From assembly GCF_000376565.1 (NCBI RefSeq), contig NZ_BARG01000081.1:1-58032 (forward strand): a DNA stretch of 58,032 nt, written 5' to 3'. A program made the position numbers and the translations under genes. Each line of letters begins with the position of its first letter. Within the stretch, counting starts at the first letter, position 1. Shown here one piece after another: positions 50,945 through 58,032 of this stretch. The notes below the pieces were generated by a model. It worked only from the letters and a program-made list of their open reading frames with translations, was not told the DNA's origin and made no database searches. The DNA is from Streptomyces hokutonensis. Its GTDB lineage: Bacteria; Actinomycetota; Actinomycetes; Streptomycetales; Streptomycetaceae.

Positions 50945-51777
50945 CCACCGAGAACCAGCCGGAGACAGACGTGTTCGTGCCTGAACTCGTCGGCAGCTCC
51001 GAGGAGTTGACCGCCGAGGCCGTCGGGAAGCCGGTGCGCAGGGGCCGTGTCGCGGCGATCGCCGGGGCCGCGCTGCTCGCCGTGGCCGTGATCGGCGGGG
51101 TCGGGTTCACCGTCGTGACGGTGAACGGCGCGGACCGGGACGCGGGGGACGCCGTATGGACGCTCCCGAAGGTGACCGCGGAGAAGGCGACGGGCGGAAA
51201 GCCGAGCGCGCTCGCGGCGGCGCTCGTGCCGTACGGGCCGGACGGGTGGAGCCAGGGGCCCGACATCGCGGAGTACGGGCACGACGTGGACTTCACGGGG
51301 GCGCAGGCGACGGCGCTGCGCAAGGACGAGCTGAAGGAACTCCCGCTCAAGCAGCGCAAGCGGCTGGACAAGGAGATCGACAAGCAGCACACCAAGGGCC
51401 TGGCGATGCGGAGCTATGTCAGCACCGACGCGCAGGCCTCCGTCTACACGGACAAGGCGTCGACGGTGAGCATCGTGCTGGCCCAGATCGCGGACAAGAC
51501 GGCGGTACGGAACGCGTCCCGCTTCCAGAACGAGCTCTTCGACTCCCTGGGCGTCTTCCGCCCCGGTCCGTCGATCAACGGCTACAAGGACGCCAAGTGC
51601 TTCCTCACGCCGAAGGACGCCGACGAAAAGCTCGACACGATCTACTGCTCCGCCTACCAGGGCGAAATCCTCGTCACCCTCACCGCGAAATCCGCCCGCC
51701 CGATGCAGACGTACGCCATCGGCCGCCTGCTCCAGGAACAACTCGACCGCATCAAGGACCCGGGGGAGGCGGTATGA
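50941..51777 (+). CDS. Type II membrane protein, second of three
   Basis: A 278-aa protein. A 35-residue cytoplasmic start, membrane helix RVAAIAGAALLAVAVIGGVGFTVV and a soluble outer domain with two Cys (DAKCFLTP and IYCSAYQG) make up the chain. The phrase GEILVTLTAKSARPMQTYAIGRLLQEQLD has the look of a lipoprotein-like or sortase-free surface domain, but no family is known to me. Coupled by overlap to both neighbours. Confidence 0.8.
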   Translation: MTTENQPETDVFVPELVGSSEELTAEAVGKPVRRGRVAAIAGAALLAVAVIGGVGFTVVTVNGADRDAGDAVWTLPKVTAEKATGGKPSALAAALVPYGPDGWSQGPDIAEYGHDVDFTGAQATALRKDELKELPLKQRKRLDKEIDKQHTKGLAMRSYVSTDAQASVYTDKASTVSIVLAQIADKTAVRNASRFQNELFDSLGVFRPGPSINGYKDAKCFLTPKDADEKLDTIYCSAYQGEILVTLTAKSARPMQTYAIGRLLQEQLDRIKDPGEAV

Positions 51778-53504
51778 CCGACCAACAGCAAGAAACCCCA
51801 GCACCAACACCGACGCACACACCGACGATCCCTCCACAGCCCTCAGAGCCGACGCTCGCGTCGACTGAGGCCCCGGTCGCTGCCGAGTCTCCGGCCGTCC
51901 CGGTGACCGCAGCGGACGTCGAGCCTGCGGCCGCCCCGACTGCGACCGGGGCCACGATCGCCACTGCCGAGGTCCCAGCCGCTACGGCCACTGCCGAGCC
52001 CCCGGCCGCACCGCCGGTCACGGAACCCCCGGCTGCCCCGGCAGTCGCCGAGGCTCCAACCGCGCCAACTGCTCCCGTGGCTACGGAGTCTCCGGTCGCC
52101 CCGCCCGCATCCGAGTCTCCGGCTGCTCCGGCAGCCACGGAAGCCTCGATCGACCCGGACGTCTCCGGGTCGCCGGTTCCCGCGACGGACGCGGAGCCTG
52201 CGGTCGCTCCGGTTGCGTCCGACGTCCCGATCGACGCTGCGGAGACCCCGCTCGCCCCGGTCGCTGCCGAGGCTCCGGCCGCACGGACAGTCGGGGAACC
52301 CCCGGCTGCTTCGGCCGCCTCCGAGTCTCCGGTTGTCCCGGTCGCTGTCGAGTCCTCGGTTGCTCCGGAAGCCTCGGTCGTCCCGGGCATCTCCGGGTCG
52401 CCGGTGGCCGCGGCGGAGGTGGAGCCTGCGGTTGCTCCGGTTGAGTCCGAGGTCACGGTCGACGCTGTTGAGACCCCGGTCGCTGCGGTCGCTGCCGAGG
52501 CTTCGGCTGCACCGACGGTGGTGGAATCCCCGGCAGTCCCGGCGGCCCCGGCTGCTCCGGTCGTCGCGGCTGCCGCTTCGGCCGTCCCCGTGGCTGCCGG
52601 GCCTCCCGTCGTCGCGGCTGGTGCCGAGGCTTCGGTCGTCCCGGTACTCACTGAACCCGCGGTACCCACCGAACCCCCGCTGCCCACGGAACCCCCGTTC
52701 CCGCCGGCGTCGGCGCCGGAAGCCCAGCCCGTCACCCCCCGGAAGGACCGTCGGGTCCTCCGTGCCGTGTTGCGGTGGGGGGCCGCCGTTGTCGTGTTCG
52801 CGGTGGTTGGGGCCGGGACGGCCTATGGGATTGCCGGGATGAAGCGGTCGGACGTGCCGGGGCTGGGGACGGCGTCGGACGGGCGGTGGGTGTTTCCCAC
52901 GGTCACCAAGCCGGCGTTGCCCGCGGGCAGCCCGGGGCCGTTCGCCACGGCCAACGCGGCGGGGGCCCACTTCGCCGACCTGCGGGCGCTGGTGCTGCCG
53001 GCGCCGAAGGGGGCCGTAGGGGACAAGGCGCTGGACGGCAGTGACGGCTGGCTGGCGACGAAGGTGTTCCTCGCCGAGTTCTCGGCCGCCGACGACCGTA
53101 CCGAGCTCGCGCAGAAGCTGACCGACCAGGGCCTGCGGCACATCGCCGCGCGCGGCTGGACCACCGCGGACGGCACGCACACCCGGATCTACCTGCTCCA
53201 GTTCGACACGGCGACGGTCGCCGACGAGATCACCAAGGGCCTGGCCGGATACGCGTCCCCCACCTACCCGGTCCGCGGCGCCGACGGCTACGAGTCGGAC
53301 GACGACTTCCCGGACGCGGCCAAGGTCACGAACGTCCAGCTCCAGCCGTACGTCGAGACGAAGCCGTACGGCGCCGAACAGGTCCGCCTCGGCTTCGTCA
53401 CGGCCGGCGACACCCTCGCGATGATCGTGCAGTCGAGGAAGGGGTTGGCCGAGGCCGTTCCGTTCCAGCAGACGGTGACGTTGCAGAGCGAGCTGCTCGG
53501 ATGA
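51774..53504 (+). CDS. Type II membrane protein with 325-residue Pro/Ala/Val cytoplasmic tail, third of three
   Basis: A 576-aa protein. Residues 1-325 are low-complexity Pro, Ala, Val, Glu and Thr, with a 76-residue duplication (units starting near 52161 and 52389, both with SGSPV...EPAVAPV and D-A-x-ETP). A basic RKDRRVLRAVLR precedes one membrane helix (residues 332-352), followed by an outer domain of about 220 residues that resembles the outer domains of the two upstream proteins. The long acidic tail may be an entropic or crowding domain. Tail length is likely to vary among strains. Confidence 0.82.
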   Translation: MTDQQQETPAPTPTHTPTIPPQPSEPTLASTEAPVAAESPAVPVTAADVEPAAAPTATGATIATAEVPAATATAEPPAAPPVTEPPAAPAVAEAPTAPTAPVATESPVAPPASESPAAPAATEASIDPDVSGSPVPATDAEPAVAPVASDVPIDAAETPLAPVAAEAPAARTVGEPPAASAASESPVVPVAVESSVAPEASVVPGISGSPVAAAEVEPAVAPVESEVTVDAVETPVAAVAAEASAAPTVVESPAVPAAPAAPVVAAAASAVPVAAGPPVVAAGAEASVVPVLTEPAVPTEPPLPTEPPFPPASAPEAQPVTPRKDRRVLRAVLRWGAAVVVFAVVGAGTAYGIAGMKRSDVPGLGTASDGRWVFPTVTKPALPAGSPGPFATANAAGAHFADLRALVLPAPKGAVGDKALDGSDGWLATKVFLAEFSAADDRTELAQKLTDQGLRHIAARGWTTADGTHTRIYLLQFDTATVADEITKGLAGYASPTYPVRGADGYESDDDFPDAAKVTNVQLQPYVETKPYGAEQVRLGFVTAGDTLAMIVQSRKGLAEAVPFQQTVTLQSELLG

Positions 53505-53597
53505 TTCCCGCCTAGCCGTACCTCGCAGAGAGCACCGGGCCCCGGCCGACTAAGCTGGGGCCCGGCCCTGATTACGCGCATCGCTCAAGGAGCACCC

Positions 53598-53696
53598 GTG
53601 GAGATCTTCTTCGAAACCCTGCTGGTCCTGGTCTGCGTCGGCGTCCTCGCCTTCGCCGGACTGACCGTGAAGAAGCTGTACCAGGGCCAGCGCTGA
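53598..53696 (+). CDS. Single-helix membrane peptide, 32 aa
   Basis: A 32-residue peptide that is mostly one membrane helix (FFETLLVLVCVGVLAFAGL) with a basic tail KKLYQGQR. AAGGAGC lies before GTG 53598. It ends 25 bp before the nitrobindin-like gene. Its small size, good ribosome binding site and perfect helix/tail pattern support a real gene. Function unknown. Confidence 0.75.
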   Translation: MEIFFETLLVLVCVGVLAFAGLTVKKLYQGQR

Positions 53697-53721
53697 CCCC
53701 CATCGAGGAACTGCTGACGTC

Positions 53722-54297
53722 ATGATCGAGATCCCGTCCGACCTCCACAAGGACCTGGTCCCCCTCGTCTTCCTGCTCGGCGAGTGGGCCGGCGCGGGTG
53801 TGCACGACTTCCCGGGCTCCGAGAAGTGCAACTTCGGCCAGGAGGTCTCCTTCACGCACGACGGCCGCGACTTCCTGGAGTACCGCTCCCACACCTGGGT
53901 CCTGGACAACGACGGCAACAAGGTCCGCCCCCTGGAGACCGAGTCCGGCTTCTGGCGCATCGACGCGGACCGCAAGGTAGAGGTCACGATGACCCGCGAC
54001 GACGGAGTCGTCGAGATCTGGTACGGCGAGCTCGCCAAGCAGAAGCCCCAGATCGACCTCGTCACGGACGCCGTCGCCCGCACCGCCGCCTCCGGCCCCT
54101 ACACCGGCGGCAAGCGCCTCTACGGCTACGTCAAGAGCGACCTCATGTGGGTCGGCGAGAAGCAGACCCCCGAGGTCGAACTCCGCCCCTACATGTCCGC
54201 CCACCTGAAGAAGGTCGTCACCCCGGAGGATGTCGAGAGGTGGGCCAAGGCCCTGCCCGACGACATGCCGGACGACGGGATCGCATTCTTCAAGTAG
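53722..54297 (+). CDS. Nitrobindin/FABP-like heme-binding domain protein
   Basis: A 191-aa beta-barrel protein of the THAP4/nitrobindin (DUF1794) family. The family mark G-x-W-x-G-x-G is seen in LLGEWAGAG near residue 22, and the likely proximal His is in MSAHLKKV near residue 159. Members bind ferric heme and react with NO and peroxynitrite. It lies 16 bp upstream of nur. Confidence 0.92.
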   Translation: MIEIPSDLHKDLVPLVFLLGEWAGAGVHDFPGSEKCNFGQEVSFTHDGRDFLEYRSHTWVLDNDGNKVRPLETESGFWRIDADRKVEVTMTRDDGVVEIWYGELAKQKPQIDLVTDAVARTAASGPYTGGKRLYGYVKSDLMWVGEKQTPEVELRPYMSAHLKKVVTPEDVERWAKALPDDMPDDGIAFFK

Positions 54298-54313
54298 GCC
54301 TAGACTCGTGGGT

Positions 54314-54808
54314 GTGGTGAGCACCCAAGGCACGGACCAAGGCACTGACTGGAAGAGTGATCTGCGGCAGCGCGGCTACCGGCTGACCCCGCAGCGGCAG
54401 CTCGTGCTCGAAGCCGTGGACACCCTGGAGCACGCGACCCCCGACGACATCCTCGTGGAAGTGCGGAAGACCGCTTCGGGGGTCAACATCTCCACCGTGT
54501 ACCGGACCCTGGAGCTCCTGGAGGAGCTCCAGCTGGTCAGCCACGCCCACCTCGGGCACGGGGCGCCGACGTACCACCTCGCCGACCGCCACCACCACAT
54601 ACACCTCGTCTGCCGCGACTGCACGAACGTCATCGAGGCCGATGTCGAGGTCGCCGCCGAGTTCCGGGCCAAGCTGCGGGACACCTTCGGCTTCGAGACC
54701 GACATGAAGCACTTCGCGATCTTCGGCAGATGCCGGGACTGTTCCATGAAGACGTCGGCGAAGACGTCAGCGAAGGCTTCGACCGAGTCTTCGATTACCG
54801 AGTCGTAG
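54314..54808 (+). CDS. nur: Nickel-responsive Fur-family regulator Nur
   Basis: A 164-aa regulator. The winged helix (LRQRGYRLTPQRQLVLEAVDTLEHATPDDILVEVRK) and dimerisation/metal domain (YHLADRHHHIHLVCRDC) match S. coelicolor Nur nearly residue for residue as I recall it. Nur uses Ni(II) to repress nickel uptake and sodF. Cys pairs CRDC occur twice. There are a short N-terminal insertion (QGTDQGT) and a Ser/Thr/Lys-rich tail. Start GTG 54314. Confidence 0.93.
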   Translation: MVSTQGTDQGTDWKSDLRQRGYRLTPQRQLVLEAVDTLEHATPDDILVEVRKTASGVNISTVYRTLELLEELQLVSHAHLGHGAPTYHLADRHHHIHLVCRDCTNVIEADVEVAAEFRAKLRDTFGFETDMKHFAIFGRCRDCSMKTSAKTSAKASTESSITES

Positions 54809-54818
54809 GCTTACCCGT

Positions 54819-55784
54819 ATGAAGAGTCCCCTGCTGTCCCTGCCCGGCGCCGTCTCCGCCGAAGGGGTGGACGAAGGCGTCGCCGCCCACTACGGCGACC
54901 TGTTCCGCGAGCAGCGCGCCCTCGCCGACGGCACCGGTTTCGTGGACCTCTCGCACCGCGGTGTCGTCGCCGTCACCGGCGGCGACCGGCTGAGCTGGCT
55001 GCACCTCCTGCTCACCCAGCACGTCACCGACCTCCCCGTGGGCGTCGCCACCGAGGCGCTGATCCTCTCCGCGCACGGCCACATCGAGCACGCCCTGTAC
55101 CTCGTCGACGACGGCGTCACGGTCTGGATGCACACCGAACCCGACACCCAGGAGGCGCTGATCGCCTACCTGGAGTCGATGAAGTTCTTCTACCGCGTCG
55201 AAGTCGCCGACCGCACAAGCGAGTTCGCGGTCGTCCACCTCCCCGCCGGTTCCATCGCCCCGGTCCCCGTCGGCGTCGTCGTACGCGAGACGCCGTACGG
55301 CCGTGATCTCTTCCTCCCGCGCGCCGACCTGGAGTCGTACGCCGAGAAGGCGGGCCCCCCGGCCGGGCTCCTCGCCTACGAGGCACTGCGCGTCGAACAC
55401 CACCGCCCCCGCCTCGGCTTCGAGACCGACCACCGCACCATCCCGCACGAACTGGGCTGGATCGGCACGGCGGTTCACCTCCAAAAGGGCTGCTACCGGG
55501 GCCAGGAGACGGTCGCGCGGGTTCAGAACCTGGGCAAGCCGCCGCGCCGCCTGGTCTTCCTCCACCTCGACGGCAGCGAGGTCCATCTCCCGGGCCACGG
55601 CACGGAGTTGAGGCTCGCGGGGGAGGGCGAGGACGGCCGGAAGATCGGCTTCATCACGACCTCCGTACGGCACCACGAACTCGGGCCGATCGCGCTGGCG
55701 CTGGTGAAGCGGAACGTGCCGCTGGACGCGCCCCTGCTGGCCGACTCGACGGCCGCGGCCCAGGAAGTAGTCGTAGAGCCCTAG
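54819..55784 (+). CDS. YgfZ/GcvT-like folate-binding protein
   Basis: A 321-aa protein with the aminomethyltransferase-like fold and the YgfZ signature KGCYRGQETVARVQ near residue 225, whose Cys is conserved. YgfZ proteins use folate to help make or repair Fe-S clusters. ATG 54819 follows the nur stop by 10 bp. It converges with dtd. Confidence 0.95.
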   Translation: MKSPLLSLPGAVSAEGVDEGVAAHYGDLFREQRALADGTGFVDLSHRGVVAVTGGDRLSWLHLLLTQHVTDLPVGVATEALILSAHGHIEHALYLVDDGVTVWMHTEPDTQEALIAYLESMKFFYRVEVADRTSEFAVVHLPAGSIAPVPVGVVVRETPYGRDLFLPRADLESYAEKAGPPAGLLAYEALRVEHHRPRLGFETDHRTIPHELGWIGTAVHLQKGCYRGQETVARVQNLGKPPRRLVFLHLDGSEVHLPGHGTELRLAGEGEDGRKIGFITTSVRHHELGPIALALVKRNVPLDAPLLADSTAAAQEVVVEP

Positions 55785-55796
55785 TAGTCGTAGGGC

Positions 55797-56222
55797 CTAG
55801 AGGTCCACGACCACGGTGAACGGGCCGTCGTTCGTCAGCGAGACGCGCATCTGGGCGCCGAAGCGGCCCGTCGCCACCGTGGCGCCCAGGGCGCGGAGTT
55901 GGGCGACGACCTCGTCGACGAGCGGTTCGGCGACGTCGCCCGGGGCGGCGGCGTTCCAGGTGGGCCGACGCCCTTTGCGGGCGTCGCCGTACAGCGTGAA
56001 CTGGCTGATGACGAGCAGCGGCGCATCAATATCACTGCACGACTTCTCGTCGTGCAGCATGCGGATCGACCAGAGTTTGCGGGCCAGTTGGGCCGCCTTC
56101 TCCTTGGTGTCCTCGTGGGTGACGCCGACGAGGACGCACAGCCCCTCGCCCTCGATCGCCCCGACCGTCTCGCCCTCGACCACGACACTCGCGCCGTCCA
56201 CCCGCTGCACCACTGCTCGCAT
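55797..56222 (-). CDS. dtd: D-aminoacyl-tRNA deacylase
   Basis: A 141-aa enzyme that frees tRNA from D-amino acids. The signatures SQFTLYGD (near residue 78) and the C-terminal NDGPFTVVVDL with the cis Gly-Pro are intact. N-terminus MRAVVQRVDGASVVV is typical. Convergent with the ygfZ-like gene, 12 bp apart. Confidence 0.97.
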   Translation of the reverse strand: MRAVVQRVDGASVVVEGETVGAIEGEGLCVLVGVTHEDTKEKAAQLARKLWSIRMLHDEKSCSDIDAPLLVISQFTLYGDARKGRRPTWNAAAPGDVAEPLVDEVVAQLRALGATVATGRFGAQMRVSLTNDGPFTVVVDL

Positions 56223-56382
56223 GGGCTCCATGATGCCGTGCGGGTGGGAAGTGGTTGCGGCGGGCCTATTTTTGTTCCTTAACCCCCCATCTGGGGCCGT
56301 TCGGGGGCACTCGGTCACATAGCGGCCAGTTGGGGTGGCACGATGCTGTCCACACGCCGGTCGAGGGGACGGGTAGAGGCAC

Positions 56383-56985
56383 ATGAGCACACCGAGTACC
56401 GGGCAGCCCCCCGGGACTGTCTCGCTGATCCGCGCGGGAGGAGCGGCCACGCGCCGCCCGCCCGTGCAGCGCGTCGACAGCCCGCTGCTGCCCGCCGAAC
56501 CGGCCGCACCCGACCTGACCGCGCTGCGCCTGACGGAGCTGCGCGCGCTGCGCCGCGACGCCCAGCGCGACGAGGCCGACCTGAGCTACGTACGACGGCT
56601 CCTCCAGGGCCGTATCGACATCCTGCGGGCCGAACTGGCCCGCCGCTCCCCGGCGGGCGCGGCCTCCGTCGTCGACCGCCTCTCGGAGATCCTCACCGAC
56701 GCGCCCGCCCGCCACCGCTCCTCGGCCCGGCACGTCACGCTCGGCACCCCGCACAGCGAGGAGTACCGGCTGCTGGCCGCCGAGATGCTCGCCGAGGTCG
56801 AACTCTCGGACCTGGAGGCCCGCACCGACCTCGAACTGACCACCGCGATGGGCCGGCTCGTCCGGTACGAACAGCAGGTGTCCCGCCGCCGTCAGGTCCT
56901 CCAACACACGGCCGACGGCTGCAGCGCGGAGATCGCCCGCAGGTACCGTGAGGGCGAGGCGCAGGTGGACGACCTGCTCGTGTGA
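56383..56985 (+). CDS. rsiG: RsiG, c-di-GMP-dependent anti-sigma factor of WhiG
   Basis: A 200-aa coiled-coil protein. The c-di-GMP motif E-x3-S-x2-R-x3-Q-x3-D occurs twice, exactly: E64/S68/R71/Q75/D79 in EADLSYVRRLLQGRID, and E163/S167/R170/Q174/D178 in EQQVSRRRQVLQHTAD. In Streptomyces RsiG binds two c-di-GMP through these repeats and holds the sporulation sigma WhiG. Both helices (residues 45-88 and 125-195) are intact. It precedes the asparaginase gene. Confidence 0.95.
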   Translation: MSTPSTGQPPGTVSLIRAGGAATRRPPVQRVDSPLLPAEPAAPDLTALRLTELRALRRDAQRDEADLSYVRRLLQGRIDILRAELARRSPAGAASVVDRLSEILTDAPARHRSSARHVTLGTPHSEEYRLLAAEMLAEVELSDLEARTDLELTTAMGRLVRYEQQVSRRRQVLQHTADGCSAEIARRYREGEAQVDDLLV

Positions 56986-57003
56986 CTCGTGTGAGGGGTG
57001 CGC

Positions 57004-57957
57004 GTGACGGCCGAGGATTCCTTCATCGCACCCCCGGTGCTGGCCGAGGTGGTCCGCTCCGGCTTCGTGGAGAGCCGCCACCGGGGCAGCCTGGTGGTAC
57101 TGGCGGCAGACGGCTCAGTGGAACTGTCCCTGGGAGACCCGCACACCCCCGTCTTCCCCCGCTCCTCCAACAAGCCCATGCAGGCGGCCGGTGTCCTCCG
57201 CGCGGGCCTCGACCTCTCCGGCGAACGCCTCGCGATCGCCGCCGCGAGCCACTCCGGCGAACTCTTCCACAGAGATCTAGTACGCCGGCTTCTCGCCGAA
57301 CACGGCCTGGACGCGGGCCAGTTGCAGTGCCCACCGGACCTCCCCCTGGACCCCGTCGAGCAGGAGACGTACCTCGCCTCGGGCGCCGTACGCGACCGGA
57401 TCGCCATGAACTGCTCCGGCAAACACACCGCGATGCTGGCGGCGAGCGCGCGGCGGGGCTGGCCGCTGGAGTCGTACCTCGACCCCGACCACCCGCTCCA
57501 AGAACTTATCCACAGGGCTGTGGAAGAAGCGGCGGGGGAGCGGGTGGCCGCCGTGGGCACGGACGGCTGCGGAGCCCCGCTGCTCGCGATCAGCCTCACC
57601 GGCCTGGCCCGCGCCTACCGCTCCTTCGTCCTCGCCGCCCCCGACACCCCGGAACGCCGAGTCGCCGACGCCATGCGCGCCCACCCCGAGTACGTCGCCG
57701 GCACCCGCCGCCCTGACACGGCGCTGATGCGCGCGGTACCTGGCCTGCTGTCGAAGATGGGCGCGGAGGCGGTACAGGCGGTGGCGTTGCCGGACGGGCG
57801 TGCCGTGGCGTTCAAGGTCGAGGACGGGGCGGGGCGGGTGTTGGGGCCTGTACTGGGGAGGGTGCTGGATTTGATGGGGGTGCGGGTGGAGGGGGTCGGG
57901 AGAGTTGCGGTGCTGGGCGGGGGGCGTGCGGTAGGGGAGATCCGGGCGGTGTTCTAG
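57004..57957 (+). CDS. L-asparaginase II-type (thermolabile, Rhizobium-like)
   Basis: A 317-aa enzyme of the AnsA/Re-AIIP family that hydrolyses asparagine. Conserved SSNKPMQ, the SHSGELFHRDLV box with catalytic Ser, and NCSGKHTAML. It is unlike the E. coli type in lacking Thr-based TGGTIA. GTG 57004 has GAGGGG upstream; GTG 56998 is also in frame. It starts 18 bp after rsiG. Confidence 0.93.
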   Translation: MTAEDSFIAPPVLAEVVRSGFVESRHRGSLVVLAADGSVELSLGDPHTPVFPRSSNKPMQAAGVLRAGLDLSGERLAIAAASHSGELFHRDLVRRLLAEHGLDAGQLQCPPDLPLDPVEQETYLASGAVRDRIAMNCSGKHTAMLAASARRGWPLESYLDPDHPLQELIHRAVEEAAGERVAAVGTDGCGAPLLAISLTGLARAYRSFVLAAPDTPERRVADAMRAHPEYVAGTRRPDTALMRAVPGLLSKMGAEAVQAVALPDGRAVAFKVEDGAGRVLGPVLGRVLDLMGVRVEGVGRVAVLGGGRAVGEIRAVF

Positions 57958-57979
57958 GCGGCCCTCGGCTCTGGTATTT

Positions 57980-58032
57980 CAGCCCGTCCGGCTTCTTTCC
58001 AACTCAGGCTGGCTCCATCCAGCCCGTCCGGC
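57980..58032. repeat. Two copies of a 13-bp direct repeat at the window edge
   Basis: CAGCCCGTCCGGC occurs at 57980-57992 and 58020-58032. It is the start of a repeat very common between Streptomyces genes; the second copy runs off the window. Confidence 0.8.

Noticed and set aside
1..58032. tRNA or rRNA genes, IS elements, prophage or integrase attachment sites
   Set aside because: No cloverleaf or TTCGA-type T-loop contexts with matching stems, no transposase or integrase motifs, and even gene style across the window.

Overview
This window is high-GC actinobacterial chromosome and almost certainly from Streptomyces. GC-rich third codon positions, frequent GTG starts, ATGA/GTGA start-stop overlaps, mycothiol synthase (mshD), GlnR, the nickel regulator Nur, the c-di-GMP-binding anti-sigma RsiG and an XRE/DUF397 pair all point that way. 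The order csoR, pit, pstBACS, ppk ... glnR ... sulfurtransferase ... nur matches, as far as I recall it, the core-chromosome region of S. coelicolor that carries pstS, glnR and nur. I see no rRNA, tRNA, IS element, prophage or CRISPR array.

Layout. 1-3.5 kb: a secreted flavoprotein oxidase, a lipoprotein, a 56-aa protein and a CsoR-type repressor with its palindromic operator. 3.7-14 kb: a phosphate block. It holds a DUF47-Pit low-affinity transporter, the convergent pstS-pstC-pstA-pstB high-affinity system with 11-nt-phased PHO boxes, and a ppk-CHAD-Nudix operon for polyphosphate. A 112-bp palindrome with G-quadruplex arms separates pit from pstB. 14.1-23 kb: two ABC-2 type systems of unknown substrate. 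The first is a YtrA-like GntR operon with three paralogous permeases and a vestigial mini-ORF. The second is an ECF sigma/anti-sigma pair followed by an ATPase and two permeases. 23-26 kb: mshD and a secreted 5'-nucleotidase.

26-29 kb: the most unusual part of the window. Five tandem genes encode 36-38-residue Lys/Pro/Ala peptides with no acidic residue and no cysteine. They end in a perfect 16-bp hairpin, followed by a fused ABC exporter. 29-38 kb: an orphan response regulator, small unknown and membrane proteins, a secreted Cys-pair protein, a two-component system next to a PDZ-less HtrA protease (the arrangement of mycobacterial MprAB-PepD), and a secreted trypsin with FG-GAP repeats.

37.7-45.4 kb: a LacI regulator, the nitrogen regulator glnR, a hydrolase, a MoaD-like protein, membrane proteins, and a sulfur cluster. 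The sulfur cluster starts with a leaderless Cys-containing leader peptide, followed by a rhodanese and a DUF1416 protein. 45.4-47.8 kb: a MerR-SDR-oxidoreductase operon. 47.9-50 kb: a WhiJ-type XRE/DUF397 locus and a DsrE protein. 50-53.5 kb: three translationally coupled type II membrane proteins. 53.6-58 kb: a 32-aa membrane peptide, a nitrobindin-like protein, nur, ygfZ-like, dtd, rsiG and an asparaginase.

How the parts work together: the phosphate genes form a full uptake-storage module (uptake by Pit/Pst, storage by PPK, polyphosphate binding by CHAD, hydrolysis by Nudix). glnR, nur, the csoR-like gene and the PHO boxes make the window rich in nutrient and metal regulators. Start sites were chosen from visible ribosome binding sites and overlaps and are inferred where noted.
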